Source of the DNA: Niabella sp.
GTDB lineage: Bacteria; Bacteroidota; Bacteroidia; Chitinophagales; Chitinophagaceae
Direction of reading: 5' to 3'
NCBI RefSeq assembly: GCF_030150205.1
Contig: NZ_JASLGT010000011.1
Coordinates: forward strand, 248,001-312,000
Length of the DNA: 64,000 bases
Position 1 is the stretch's first letter. Every line of letters starts with the position of its first letter. A model generated the notes under the pieces. That model saw nothing but the letters and a program-made list of their open reading frames with translations. It had not been told where the DNA came from and ran no database searches. Both the position numbers and the translations under genes were made by a program. This document shows, piece by piece, positions 9,370 through 18,503 of this stretch.

Positions 9370-10539
9370 CTAAAACAAAATCGTTTCGCTGCCGGTATGA
9401 ATTTCAAGCGCCTGTTTTTCGCTGGCTTCTACCCTGCCGATCACCTGTGCATCTACACCCAATGCGGTTGCCACATCTATAATGGCAGTAGCATCTTTTT
9501 CATTAGTGTAAATTTCCAGCCGGGTACCCATATTAAATACCTGGTACATTTCCCGGGCATCGGCGCCGCTGGCTTTTTGAATGATATCGAAAATTACCGG
9601 CGGGGTAAACAGGTTGTCTTTTACGATCTTTACCTGCTCCGGCACATACTTCATACACTTGGTTTGTCCGCCCCCGCTGCAATGAATAAGCCCGTTGATG
9701 GCCTCAAAATGCTCTTCCAGCAATACCTTCATTACCGGGGCAAAGGTACGGGTGGGGCTCAGCAGTAATTTCCCGATGGTGGTCTGAACACCATCAACAT
9801 CGATGATGTCCGTCATGCCATGGGGGCCGATGTATACCACGTCTTCCGGCAGACCGGGTTCAAAGGTTTCGGGGTACTTTTTGCCGTATTCTTTTTTCAG
9901 TACATCATGACGGGCACTGGTGAGACCGTTGCTGGCCAGTCCGCTATTATATGCACTTTCGTAATTCGTTTTTCCAAAAGATGCCAGGCCTACAATTACA
10001 TTTCCCGGCCGGATCTTTTCATTGGTGATGAGTTTTTTCCGGGGCCAGCGGGCCGTCATGGTACCATTTACCGCAATCGTGCGCACCACATCGCCTACGT
10101 CCGCGGTTTCTCCCCCCATATAAGTAATGTCGATACCAAATTTACGCATGGTATCAAAAAACTCCTGGCTCCCGTTGATCACTTCCGACAGTACTTCCGC
10201 GGGGATCACCGTTTTATTGCGGTCAATGGTAGAGGAAAACGCCAGCTGATCATAGATGCCCACACACAAAAGATCGTCCAGGTTCATTACGATGGCATCC
10301 TGTGCAATGCCCCGCCATACACTGGCATCGCCGGTTTCCTTCCAGTACAGGTAGGCCAGGATGCTCTTGGTACCGGCTCCATCGGCATGCATCACATTCG
10401 CCCAATCGGCATCGCCCACCAATACATCGGGGTAAATTTTACAAAAAGCCTTTTCATAAAGCCCTTTGTCCAGTTTTTGTGTAGCAGCATGTACTTCTTC
10501 CTTTTGTGCAGAAACCCCTCTTTTGGAATACAACGACAT
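9370..10539 (-). CDS. purM: Phosphoribosylformylglycinamidine cyclo-ligase
   Basis: A 389-residue cytosolic enzyme of purine synthesis that closes the imidazole ring (FGAM + ATP to AIR). Recognised by VMHADGAGTKSILAYLYWKETG near residues 50-70, AQDAIVMNLDDLLCVG near 85-100 and the YMGGETADVGDVVRTIAVNGT segment, which form the ATP and substrate sites of the PurM fold. It has the longer Bacteroidota-type layout. It diverges from ribF and has no operon partner in sight. Confidence 0.93.
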   Translation of the reverse strand: MSLYSKRGVSAQKEEVHAATQKLDKGLYEKAFCKIYPDVLVGDADWANVMHADGAGTKSILAYLYWKETGDASVWRGIAQDAIVMNLDDLLCVGIYDQLAFSSTIDRNKTVIPAEVLSEVINGSQEFFDTMRKFGIDITYMGGETADVGDVVRTIAVNGTMTARWPRKKLITNEKIRPGNVIVGLASFGKTNYESAYNSGLASNGLTSARHDVLKKEYGKKYPETFEPGLPEDVVYIGPHGMTDIIDVDGVQTTIGKLLLSPTRTFAPVMKVLLEEHFEAINGLIHCSGGGQTKCMKYVPEQVKIVKDNLFTPPVIFDIIQKASGADAREMYQVFNMGTRLEIYTNEKDATAIIDVATALGVDAQVIGRVEASEKQALEIHTGSETILF

Positions 10540-10618
10540 CGATTGATCTTATTTTGTTAAGGCCGCTAAGATAAGACAGGTTTTGCTATTTGAGGTTTGA
10601 AGTTTGAAGTTTCGCCGC

Positions 10619-10626
10619 TAATTTTG
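10619..10626 (+). promoter_or_regulatory. Candidate -7 element of ribF
   Basis: TAATTTTG matches the Bacteroidota -7 consensus TAnnTTTG. A TTTG lies at 10593-10596, 22 bases upstream, slightly longer than the usual 19-21. It sits very close to the preferred ATG at 10633, so the leader would be almost absent; this makes the call tentative. Confidence 0.3.
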
Positions 10627-10632
10627 CGCCTG

Positions 10633-11562
10633 ATGCACATTCACAGGAATATTGAGGCGCTGCCTGCATTTAAAAATGCTGTTATTACCATCGGCACCTT
10701 CGACGGGGTGCACGAGGGCCACCGCAAAGTGATCCGCCAGCTCACCGCCCAGGCCCGGGCTGTAAACGGCGAATCGGTAATTATCACCTTTCATCCGCAC
10801 CCGCGTAAAGTGGTGAACTCCTCCATCCTGGGGCTTCGCCTGATCAATACGCTGGCGGAACGGATTGAACTGCTGGAATCCCTGGACATCGATCACCTGG
10901 TGATCATTCCGTTTACCGAAGTGTTTGCCAACCAGCTCCCGGAAGATTATCTCTGTAATTTCCTGATCGAAAAATTCCGGCCGCATACCATTATCATCGG
11001 GTATGATCACCGTTTCGGGCGCGACCGTATGGGCGACTACAAGCTGCTGGAACAATTGCAGGAAAAATACCATTACGAATTACAGGAAATTCCCAAGCAC
11101 ATCCTGGATAATATTTCCATCAGCTCTACCAAGATCCGCGAAGCCATCCTGAAAGGAGATACGACGAGTACGAACCATTTACTGGGATACGATTTCTTTT
11201 TTGAAGGTGAAGTGGTCCATGGCGATAAGCTGGGGCGTGAACTGGGCTACCCCACCGCCAACCTGAAGATCACCGATGAGGAAAAAATCATCCCGGGTAA
11301 TGGTATTTATGCCGTTTATGTTGCCCTGGCCGGGGATCCCCACCTTTTTAAGGGCATGATGAGCATTGGCCTGCGCCCTACCGTAAATGGTACCAGGCGA
11401 ACCGTGGAGGTGAATATTTTTGACTTTGATGCCTCCATTTACGGGCAAACCCTGCGGGTATATGTAAAACAATTCCTGCGGGAAGAAGTCCGTTTCGATT
11501 CGCTGGATGCGCTGGTGAAACAGATCGACCAGGATAAGGTGGATAGTTTGGCGGTGTTGTAA
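10633..11562 (+). CDS. ribF: Bifunctional riboflavin kinase / FAD synthetase
   Basis: Makes FMN from riboflavin and ATP, then FAD from FMN. The N-terminal nucleotidyltransferase domain has ITIGTFDGVHEGHRKV near residues 17-32, FHPHPRKVV near 55 and ISSTKIREAI near 165. The C-terminal kinase domain has GRELGYPTANLKI near 205 and GMMSIGLRPTVNG near 245. The ATG at 10633 is preferred over the in-frame one at 10597, because the 12 extra residues lie over a TAATTTTG promoter-like element and are not family-like. Divergent from purM. Confidence 0.92.
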   Translation: MHIHRNIEALPAFKNAVITIGTFDGVHEGHRKVIRQLTAQARAVNGESVIITFHPHPRKVVNSSILGLRLINTLAERIELLESLDIDHLVIIPFTEVFANQLPEDYLCNFLIEKFRPHTIIIGYDHRFGRDRMGDYKLLEQLQEKYHYELQEIPKHILDNISISSTKIREAILKGDTTSTNHLLGYDFFFEGEVVHGDKLGRELGYPTANLKITDEEKIIPGNGIYAVYVALAGDPHLFKGMMSIGLRPTVNGTRRTVEVNIFDFDASIYGQTLRVYVKQFLREEVRFDSLDALVKQIDQDKVDSLAVL

Positions 11563-11974
11563 ACCGGGTAGCAGGGGCTTTTTCACCCCAGGCAGGTATT
11601 GTACAAAAAAGTATCGCCGGCATTTCGGGCGCAATTGGGAAATCGCTGCATCTCCGTCATTAAACAAATACCTCACCCTCTTCTCTGTTTGGGTATTTTC
11701 GTAGGGACCTCTCCGCTTCGGTCGAGGTGACGGATACTCTTTCTAGCTTGAGGAATGGAATGTTGTCATTGCAACTTGTTTCGGTTTCTATGGGGACATA
11801 ATAATTCGCACAGATCCTGAAACAGGAATAGATATCGAAATGACATTACAGGCCTTGAATCTCATTTAAAATATCAAACAAAATAATATAAAAAATTTTT
11901 ATTCAGTATAGTATACAAGCATATATGCTATTTAATGAAAGATTAATCCTTTACGATGCCCCTTATTCCTGCGT
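11563..11974. other. Intergenic region with a dispersed short repeat
   Basis: 412 bases between ribF and the ABC-F gene. No gene is credible. The middle holds a 30-base element (11704-11733) also seen at 27828; the right third is very AT-rich. Confidence 0.6.
11704..11733. repeat. Dispersed intergenic repeat, copy 1
   Basis: GGGACCTCTCCGCTTCGGTC followed by GAGGTGACGG. A second copy (about 24 of 30 bases identical by eye) is at 27828-27857. The CCGCTTCGG core can fold into a small hairpin. Short repeats of this type are common between genes in Bacteroidota. Confidence 0.55.
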
Positions 11975-13930
11975 TTATTGCTTCTCCTCCAGTTCCATCA
12001 ATTTTGTAAAGATGGTTTCATAATCCTTTTCCAGCCGCTGGTTCTCTTTGCTAGCCGCGGCATAATCCTGCTCGGTTTTTACAAAACGGTTCCGGTCGGA
12101 ATAGATCTGCGGATCGCCCAGGTCTTTTTCCAACTGCGCCATTAACGCCTTATTTTTACTCAATGCGGCCTCTGCCTGCTCAAATAATTTCTGCTGCCGC
12201 TGAAGCTCTTTTTTCAACTCTTTATTAATGGGCGTATTGCTTACCGGAACCGGAGGGGGCACCGGGGCAGCTACTGCGGCAGGCTTCGACTTTTGCGCGT
12301 TTGCGCCCCGTTTTTCGGCATCGGCCTGCTTCCGCATCCGTTCATTCCAGGCCACCCATTCATCATAAGGGCCCTTAAATTCCTTGATCTTCCCGTCTAC
12401 GATCTCCCATATCTTGTTGGCCGCCTTGGAAATAAAGTGCCGGTCGTGGCTTACCAGGATCATAGTACCTTCATAGCGGTTGAGGGCATTGATCAGCAGG
12501 TCTACACTGTGCATATCCAGGTGGTTGGTAGGCTCATCCAGCATCAGGAAATTGGCCTTGCTTACGATGGTTTTTGCCAGGGCTACCCGGGCTTTCTCTC
12601 CCCCGCTGAGGATCCGGATCTTTTTGTCGGAATCATCGCCGCTGAATAAAAAGCAACCCAGCAGCGCCCGTAATTCCATGTCGGTCATCTGGCTGCCGCA
12701 GCCCCGCATCTCATCCAGGATGGTATTATCCAGGCTCAGGGCCTCCAGCTGGTGCTGGGCATAAAAGCTTTCTTCTACATTATGGCCCCATTTGCGGTTG
12801 CCGGTATAAGACTCCGCATCAGCAATAATGCGCAATAAGGTAGACTTACCCTTTCCGTTGGCGCCGATCAGGGCGATCTTATCACCCCGGTCGATCTCTG
12901 CCTTGGCATCACTCAGGATCACATTATCGCCGAATGCTTTTGACAAATGATCCAGTTCCACCAGCACCCGCCCGGGTACTTTATCTACCCTGAAGTTGAT
13001 CCGCAGGTCGGGCCGCTCAATAGCCACATCTTCAATGCGTTCCAGTTTGTCGAGCTTCTTCATAATGCTCTGCGCCATGGCTGCCTTGCTGGCCTTGGCC
13101 CGGAAGCGTTCTACCAGGCGTTCGTTCTGGCGGATATAATCCTGCTGGTTCTCGTAGGCCTTTTGCTGCATTTCAATACGAACGGCTTTCTCTTTCTCAT
13201 AAAACTCGTAATTGCCGTTATAAAAATGCAGTTCCCGCTGGTACAGTTCCACGATCTTGGTCACCATCCGGTTGAGGAAAAATTTATCGTGACTTACGAT
13301 CACCACTGCTCCCTGGTAATGCTGCAGGTATTTTTCCAGCCATTCAATAGAAGGTAGATCCAGGTGGTTGGTGGGCTCATCCAGCAACAGCAGGTCTGGC
13401 TTGGCCAGGATCATTTTGGCCAGCAATACCCGCATCCGCCATCCCCCACTAAATTCTTTGTACGGACGGTTCAGGTCGGTATTGGAAAATCCCAATCCCT
13501 GTAATACCTCTTCCGTTTTGTGCTGGATGTTATAGCCACCCAGCAGTTCCATTTCATGGAGTTTATCCGTGTATTCAAGCAGGGTCTTTTCATCGCCGGT
13601 TTTTTCCAGTTCGGTACCCAATTCCTCAATTTCTTTTTCCAGCTGCAGTACTTTTTCAAAGGCACTCATGGCCACCTGTAATATGGAGTCGTTGGTATCA
13701 AAGCTCAGGAGGTCCTGGTGCAGGTAACCGATGGTGGTTTCTTTGCTACGCTCCACGGTTCCCGCAGAAGGCGCGTATTGATTTACGAATACTTTCAGCA
13801 GGGTCGATTTACCTGTACCATTATAACCGATCAACCCGATGCGCTCATTGGGCTGTATATGCCAGGTAGCGTCCTCTACAATCACCCGTGCACCAAATTC
13901 AAACGTAACATTCTGTAAGCCAATTAACAT
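11975..13930 (-). CDS. ABC-F family ATP-binding protein
   Basis: A 651-residue soluble protein with two ABC ATPase domains and no membrane segments. Domain 1 has GYNGTGKSTLLK near residue 36 and the signature FSGGWRMRVLLAK with LLLLDEPTNHLD. Domain 2 has GANGKGKSTLLRI near 345 and ILSGGEKARVALAK with LMLDEPTNHLD. A charged interdomain linker and a C-terminal coiled coil with a PVPPPVPV hinge place it with the Uup/YheS-like ABC-F proteins, which act on ribosomes. Whether it is a housekeeping factor or gives antibiotic protection cannot be told from sequence. Confidence 0.9.
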   Translation of the reverse strand: MLIGLQNVTFEFGARVIVEDATWHIQPNERIGLIGYNGTGKSTLLKVFVNQYAPSAGTVERSKETTIGYLHQDLLSFDTNDSILQVAMSAFEKVLQLEKEIEELGTELEKTGDEKTLLEYTDKLHEMELLGGYNIQHKTEEVLQGLGFSNTDLNRPYKEFSGGWRMRVLLAKMILAKPDLLLLDEPTNHLDLPSIEWLEKYLQHYQGAVVIVSHDKFFLNRMVTKIVELYQRELHFYNGNYEFYEKEKAVRIEMQQKAYENQQDYIRQNERLVERFRAKASKAAMAQSIMKKLDKLERIEDVAIERPDLRINFRVDKVPGRVLVELDHLSKAFGDNVILSDAKAEIDRGDKIALIGANGKGKSTLLRIIADAESYTGNRKWGHNVEESFYAQHQLEALSLDNTILDEMRGCGSQMTDMELRALLGCFLFSGDDSDKKIRILSGGEKARVALAKTIVSKANFLMLDEPTNHLDMHSVDLLINALNRYEGTMILVSHDRHFISKAANKIWEIVDGKIKEFKGPYDEWVAWNERMRKQADAEKRGANAQKSKPAAVAAPVPPPVPVSNTPINKELKKELQRQQKLFEQAEAALSKNKALMAQLEKDLGDPQIYSDRNRFVKTEQDYAAASKENQRLEKDYETIFTKLMELEEKQ

Positions 13931-14046
13931 ATCTTCCCCCGATTTTTACCCTTCTGTTAAAATAATTGATTGTTTATCAGTATTTTTGTTTTTCTAAAAT
14001 CTGCAAATTTAGTCAATACAGACGAGTAAATGATACTATAAGTGAT

Positions 14047-14670
14047 ATGAAAAAGCTTTTGATCGTTATTGCAGTGTTTGTAGCTGCCTTCCTTGTTTAT
14101 AAGTTATTAAAAAAAGATAAGCCACCAAGGGAGGAACCGGTTCCCATTGCCGTGAGCAAACACAGCGATGTATTCAACCGTTCTATGGAAGCTGTGCTGG
14201 CCGCTTATTATGTAATGACGGATGGTTTCGTAAACTGGGATACGGCCGCCGTTGGAAAAGCCGCCGCATCACTTCAAACGGCACTCACCGATTTTAAGAT
14301 TAATGAACTGAAGAAAGACAGTGCTATTTACCAAACCGCCCAATATCCCATGGAAACGGCAAAAACAAATACCGGCACGATCATCAGCTCAAAAGACTGG
14401 ACAGAAAAAAGACATGCCCTGAATGATCTGTCCGATGCGTTGCGGATGTTGCTGCTAACCGTTAAATATGATCAGGCCCCGGCCTACTGGCAGGAATGTC
14501 CGATGGCCTTTGGTGAGGGTCAGCCAGGGAACTGGCTCAGTGATAAGAACCAGGTGGTGAATCCTTATTTGGGCAACAACGACCCGAAGTACGGGAAAAC
14601 CATGATCAATTGTGGAGAAAATAAAATGGCCATCGATTTTACAAAGCCAGATTCGCTTCAAACAAAATAA
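14047..14670 (+). CDS. DUF3347 domain protein, membrane-anchored
   Basis: A 207-residue protein. Residues 1-18 are one hydrophobic segment (LLIVIAVFVAAFLVYKLL) with no lipobox, so a signal anchor. The rest matches DUF3347: helical HSDVFNRSMEAVLAAYYVMTD and the C-terminal block QECPMAFGEGQPGNWL, NPYLGN and MINCGE. The domain is often found with metal-efflux proteins and is thought to bind metal through Cys/Met. The ATG at 14047 is chosen because the 27 extra codons from 13966 lie in an AT-rich promoter-like stretch and hide the signal anchor. The gene stands alone before tRNA-Lys. Confidence 0.78.
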   Translation: MKKLLIVIAVFVAAFLVYKLLKKDKPPREEPVPIAVSKHSDVFNRSMEAVLAAYYVMTDGFVNWDTAAVGKAAASLQTALTDFKINELKKDSAIYQTAQYPMETAKTNTGTIISSKDWTEKRHALNDLSDALRMLLLTVKYDQAPAYWQECPMAFGEGQPGNWLSDKNQVVNPYLGNNDPKYGKTMINCGENKMAIDFTKPDSLQTK

Positions 14671-14717
14671 ATCACTTATATTTGCACCCCGATTTATAGC
14701 CGGGTAAACCTATTTCT

Positions 14718-14790
14718 GACTCCGTAGCTCAGTTGGTAGAGCAACAGACTCTTAATCTGTGGGCCCTGAGTTCGAGCCTCAGCGGGGTCA
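14718..14790 (+). tRNA. tRNA-Lys (anticodon CTT)
   Basis: A full cloverleaf is readable. Acceptor GACTCCG pairs with CGGGGTC (one T-G wobble), the D arm has GCTCAGTTGGTAGAGC, the anticodon arm is ACAGA-CTCTTAA-TCTGT with CTT at the anticodon, and the T arm has GTTCGAGCC. The discriminator is A and no CCA is encoded. Confidence 0.95.
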
Positions 14791-14795
14791 CAAGG

Positions 14796-14822
14796 GACGC
14801 AAGCAATTGCGTCTCTTTTTTT
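14796..14822 (+). terminator. Rho-independent terminator after tRNA-Lys
   Basis: Perfect 7-bp stem GACGCAA/TTGCGTC with a GCAA tetraloop, followed by TCTTTTTTT. Confidence 0.85.
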
Positions 14823-14855
14823 AATGGATATTGCCAGCCAATGGAATTTCATTCA

Positions 14856-15716
14856 TCAAGCTTCCACTTGCGTAAGCGCCGCTTTTATAACATGTTGTTT
14901 CCGGAACGAGGTCAAAGCAACCCCCTTTTGCTTTTTGAAATATTTGTTCAAATGGCTTTCATCAGTAAAGCCGAACTCTGTTGCAATTTCATTTACCCGC
15001 ATATCACTGAATTTTAGCCGGTGCTCGATCAGGCGCAGTTTATATTGCGTGATAAAATGCTGCAGCGTTTCTCCTGATCGCCGCTGAAAATACTGCCCGA
15101 TATAGCCGGCCGAAACGCCAAAGGCCTTCCCGATCGTTGCGGCCTTTAACTGCCCGGGGTTAAAGATATTGTCTTCAATATAATGAATGATATCCAGCAG
15201 CTTTTTGTCGGTGTTTTCTGATGCGGCCGGCGGTCCCGCTTTTTCAATATTGCGCGCGGCGATCACGATCAGGGCATTGACAAAATGCTTTACCACATCT
15301 TCCTGGTACAAATCGGGATGCTCCAGCGTATGCAGCAGCGATGTGGCGATGGAGGTTACCAGTACATTATCGGCCGGCGTTCTCATAATGCAGCCGGTAA
15401 GGTGACGGGCATAATAAAGGATGCACTCCATCTGGTTCATCTTTTTCCACTCAAAAGACCGGATATAGCTGCTGCTGAAGCGCACCATCAGAAATACCGT
15501 AGGTTGTTCCAGTTCAAAATGATGCACATCGTCCGGCGTCAGCAGGATCACGCTTCCCGGCCTGAATGCCGTACGGTGAGCATCCATTCCCAGGTGGCCC
15601 TGTCCGGTCACCACGATACAGATCTGGAAAAAGTGATTCTGAAAATCCACCGTGGATCCGGCTTCCATGTGCTGACGGACCACTTCAAGCGGTGTGTGCA
15701 TCATATGTTTTACCAT
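14856..15716 (-). CDS. AraC family transcriptional regulator
   Basis: About 286 residues. The N-terminal half is a cupin-like sensor (GQGHLGMDAHRTAFRPGSVI, LTPDDVHHFEL). The C-terminal two helix-turn-helix motifs are clear: KAATIGKAFGVSAGYIGQYF and VNEIATEFGFTDESHLNKYF, ending KKQKGVALTSFRKQ. The reading frame stays open further upstream on the minus strand over the MFS gene, but that extension is antisense shadow; the ATG at 15716 (or 15704) fits the family start. It is divergent from the drug-efflux-like MFS gene at 15804, with about 87 bases between, so it probably controls that gene. The inducer is unknown. Confidence 0.87.
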   Translation of the reverse strand: MVKHMMHTPLEVVRQHMEAGSTVDFQNHFFQICIVVTGQGHLGMDAHRTAFRPGSVILLTPDDVHHFELEQPTVFLMVRFSSSYIRSFEWKKMNQMECILYYARHLTGCIMRTPADNVLVTSIATSLLHTLEHPDLYQEDVVKHFVNALIVIAARNIEKAGPPAASENTDKKLLDIIHYIEDNIFNPGQLKAATIGKAFGVSAGYIGQYFQRRSGETLQHFITQYKLRLIEHRLKFSDMRVNEIATEFGFTDESHLNKYFKKQKGVALTSFRKQHVIKAALTQVEA

Positions 15717-15803
15717 CTGATAAAAGTACTTCTTTTTATAAAAAGTATACCGATTTTTTGAAAAATACCAGTATACTTTAGCAATCTCATAAAAAAAACA
15801 TTC

Positions 15804-17384
15804 ATGAATCAACAAAAAGAAAAACGGTCCGACCGCCGGGCGCTGGTAGCAATCTGCCTGGCTGCGCTGATGTTCGGACTGGAAATTACCAGCGTACCCG
15901 TCATCCTTCCCACCCTTGAAAAAGCACTGGGTAGCAATTTCAGCCAGTTGCAATGGATCATGAACGCTTATACCATTGCCTGTACGATGGTGCTGATGGC
16001 CACCGGCACACTGGCCGACCGTTTCGGACGTAAAAAAGTATTTATGATCAATGTAGCCGGGTTTGGGATCACTTCTCTGGTTTGCGGTGCCGCCGGTACC
16101 ACGGGACTGCTGATCACCGCACGTTTTTTCCAGGGTATGACCGGCGGTGCGATGTTCATTTGTACCATCGCCCTGCTCTCGCACCGGTTCCCGGATGGGG
16201 CCCTGCGCAGTAAAGCATTTGCCGCCTGGGGCATTATTGCGGGTATCGGGCTGGGGTTTGGACCTGTTATCGGCAGTCTCATCAGCGCTGTTCTCAGTTG
16301 GAGATGGATTTTCCTGATCCATGGCGGGCTGGCACTGGGCACCCTGTTGTTGGTTAAACCCTCCATCGCCGAATCAAAAGATCCCCATAGCGGCCGGCTG
16401 GACCTGGCAGGGATACTGACACTGTCAGCCGCCGTATTTGCGCTTACCTATTATATTACGCAGGGGCCGGAAGCCGGTTTCACCAGTATGGCCTCCCTGC
16501 TGGTATTGCTGACCGCTGTGCTGCTGATCATTACATTTATAATAGTAGAGCAGCGGCAGCCCTATCCCATGATCGACTTCCGCGTATTCAGAGCGCCCCG
16601 GTTTACAGGTGCCATCATGGGATGCATCGGGATGAATTTCTCCTTCTGGCCTTTAATGGTTTTTCTTCCCCTGTATTTCCAGACCGTACTGCATTATGAT
16701 TCCCTCACCACAGGTATGTACCTGCTGGCCTATACATTACCCACGCTTATATTTCCGCCCCTGGGCGAACGTCTGTCGCTACGGTATGGCGCGGAACGTA
16801 TCATTCCGTTTGGATTGTTGCTGATCGGAGCCGGTTTTCTGCTCCTGTATGCAAGCAGCGGTACGGGCGGATCCGGCTGGCCGTCCTTTCTGCCGGGTTG
16901 CATCCTGGCCGGCAGTAGTTTGGGCATGGTCAATACACCCGTTACCAACACCGCCACGGCCACAGTACCCGGTAACCGCGCGGGGATGGCCTCCGGGATC
17001 GATGTCAGCAGCCGGCTGATCACACTTGCGGTCAATATTGCCCTGATGGGCTTCCTGCTATTGCAGGGTACGTTCTCCTATCTGAACAATACATTTTCTG
17101 CTGCCGGCGCTAAAGAATTGTTTGAGTTGTCTAAACAATTGGTGTCTGCAAGCCTGACAGCGGAGCAGATCGCCAATAAAGAAACCGCCCTGGGTGCATT
17201 GCAACCCGGTGTATTCGGCAACGCACTGGAACAGGGTTTTGGCCGAATCTTTTTGTACGGAGGCGCCGGTGTTTTGGTGCTGGCGCTGATCAGTTTCCTG
17301 ATTTTTAGAACTGCACCGGCAGGCTGTTCCAGGTTTAGCCGCAGGGGGATCCCGCTCTATAAAAACAGCACGCACCAGGAATGA
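15804..17384 (+). CDS. MFS efflux transporter, DHA2 (EmrB/QacA) type
   Basis: A 526-residue inner-membrane protein with many hydrophobic helices, long enough for the 14-helix DHA2 layout. Motif A reads GTLADRFGRKKVF near residues 67-80, motif C-like AAWGIIAGIGLGFGPVIGSLIS lies near 140-160, and WRWIFLIHGGLALG follows. Members export drugs, dyes or organic compounds with protons. Controlled, by position, by the divergent AraC gene. The substrate cannot be inferred. Confidence 0.88.
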   Translation: MNQQKEKRSDRRALVAICLAALMFGLEITSVPVILPTLEKALGSNFSQLQWIMNAYTIACTMVLMATGTLADRFGRKKVFMINVAGFGITSLVCGAAGTTGLLITARFFQGMTGGAMFICTIALLSHRFPDGALRSKAFAAWGIIAGIGLGFGPVIGSLISAVLSWRWIFLIHGGLALGTLLLVKPSIAESKDPHSGRLDLAGILTLSAAVFALTYYITQGPEAGFTSMASLLVLLTAVLLIITFIIVEQRQPYPMIDFRVFRAPRFTGAIMGCIGMNFSFWPLMVFLPLYFQTVLHYDSLTTGMYLLAYTLPTLIFPPLGERLSLRYGAERIIPFGLLLIGAGFLLLYASSGTGGSGWPSFLPGCILAGSSLGMVNTPVTNTATATVPGNRAGMASGIDVSSRLITLAVNIALMGFLLLQGTFSYLNNTFSAAGAKELFELSKQLVSASLTAEQIANKETALGALQPGVFGNALEQGFGRIFLYGGAGVLVLALISFLIFRTAPAGCSRFSRRGIPLYKNSTHQE

Positions 17385-17536
17385 TACCGACCCAAATACC
17401 GGTCATGGAAGCCGGCTGCCGTCATCTTAATACACCCTAAAAAATTAAGAAAGAAAAAACATGGCCCTAATTTTTTTGTATCGGAATTAACTTATATTCG
17501 TTTGTAATTAAATTTCTTCACTAAAACCCGAATCAA

Positions 17537-18016
17537 ATGAAAAAAGTTCTGGCCATGATTGCCATTGCTGCGTTTGCTTTTGCGCTGCCATCCTGTAAAG
17601 GAAAAAGCGATGCAGACATCAAAACCGAAGTGGATGCAAAATTAGCTACCAACCCCGATTTTGCACAGCTTAGTTCCGACGTTAAAGACGGAGCCGTTAC
17701 CATTTCCGGTACTGTAAAAGACGATGCCACCAAAACCGCCGTAGATCCGGCTGTTAAAGAAGTGAAAGGCGTAAAATCTGTTGTAAACAATTCAACTGTA
17801 CCGCCTCCTCCACCGCCGCCCACCATCAACCCGGATGACATGCTGAACACCGCTATTGCGGATGCGATCAAAGATCATCCAGGTGTTAAAGCTGAAGTAA
17901 AAGACGGCGTGGTAACATTGACGGGTGAGATCAAAAAAGCAGATCTTGCTACTTTAATGCAGAAAGTAAATTCCATTCATCCCAGAAAAGTGGAACAAAA
18001 ATTAACCGTAAAATAA
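17537..18016 (+). CDS. BON-domain lipoprotein (two BON domains)
   Basis: A 159-residue lipoprotein: signal MKKVLAMIAIAAFAFALPSC with the lipobox Cys at residue 20. Two BON domains follow, residues about 25-87 (TEVDAKLATNPDF, VKDGAVTISGTVKD, VKEVKGVKSVVNN) and about 100-158 (IADAIKDHPGVKAEVKDGV), joined by a run of seven prolines. BON domains bind phospholipid or stabilise the envelope under stress, as in OsmY and DolP. The next gene, 15 bases downstream, shares a BON-like segment, so they form an operon. Confidence 0.87.
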   Translation: MKKVLAMIAIAAFAFALPSCKGKSDADIKTEVDAKLATNPDFAQLSSDVKDGAVTISGTVKDDATKTAVDPAVKEVKGVKSVVNNSTVPPPPPPPTINPDDMLNTAIADAIKDHPGVKAEVKDGVVTLTGEIKKADLATLMQKVNSIHPRKVEQKLTVK

Positions 18017-18024
18017 AAGGAGGA
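18017..18024 (+). promoter_or_regulatory. Strong Shine-Dalgarno before the SH3 gene
   Basis: AAGGAGGA seven bases before the ATG at 18032. Such a near-perfect site is unusual in this window, where most genes show none, and supports this start. Confidence 0.7.
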
Positions 18025-18031
18025 CCCAACT

Positions 18032-18451
18032 ATGGCACTGGAAGAAAAATACAAAGCATTAATTGACGCTGCTCATACGGCAGGTGTTGCAAACCTTGCA
18101 GTAAGAGAACAGGATGGCGTTTTATATATTGACGGCGATGCCCCCAGCGGAGCGGTGAAAGACCAGCTCTGGAGCATCTATGACCAGATCGATCCAAATT
18201 ATACCAGTGGCGATCTGATCCTGAATGTAAATGCCAAAGCGGAAGCCGGCTCTAAAGTACGGGTAGCTACGCAGGAAACGGCGCTCAATATCCGCAAGGG
18301 CCCCGGCACCGATCAGCCGATTGTTGGCAAGGCTCAGAAGGACGAGATCATCACCCTGATCAGTCAGGCAAATGACCAATGGTCATCCGTACGTACCGAC
18401 GATGGTACCGAGGGGTATGCCTATTCACAATACCTGGAGCCTGTAGCATAA
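18032..18451 (+). CDS. Small BON-like and bacterial SH3 domain protein
   Basis: A 139-residue protein without a signal peptide. Residues 1-75 look like a BON-type alpha/beta fold (KALIDAAHTAGVANLAVREQDGVLYIDGDAPSG). Residues 78-137 are a bacterial SH3 domain with TALNIRKGPGTDQPIVGKAQKDEIIT and WSSVRTDDGTEGYAYSQYL. Bacterial SH3 domains often bind cell-wall peptides. It follows the BON lipoprotein in one operon and ends at a strong terminator. The lack of an export signal is odd for a wall-binding domain. Confidence 0.8.
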   Translation: MALEEKYKALIDAAHTAGVANLAVREQDGVLYIDGDAPSGAVKDQLWSIYDQIDPNYTSGDLILNVNAKAEAGSKVRVATQETALNIRKGPGTDQPIVGKAQKDEIITLISQANDQWSSVRTDDGTEGYAYSQYLEPVA

Positions 18452-18473
18452 GCAGGGTGCCAAGGATCTTTTT

Positions 18474-18503
18474 AAACCGTTCCCTAACCGGAACGGTTTT
18501 TTT
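18474..18503 (+). terminator. Rho-independent terminator of the BON-SH3 operon
   Basis: Perfect 10-bp stem AAACCGTTCC/GGAACGGTTT with a six-base loop, then a T run. Confidence 0.88.

Noticed and set aside
9820..10560. Long plus-strand open frame opposite purM
   Set aside because: Shadow of purM; no domain and implausible composition.
14718..14790. tRNA-Lys considered as an integration site
   Set aside because: No integrase gene and no repeat of the tRNA 3' end were seen nearby.
15717..16322. A 200-codon upstream extension of the AraC gene, antisense to the MFS gene
   Set aside because: It lies entirely over the MFS gene and has the low-complexity, His/Gln/Gly-rich composition of antisense translation; the family starts at 15716.
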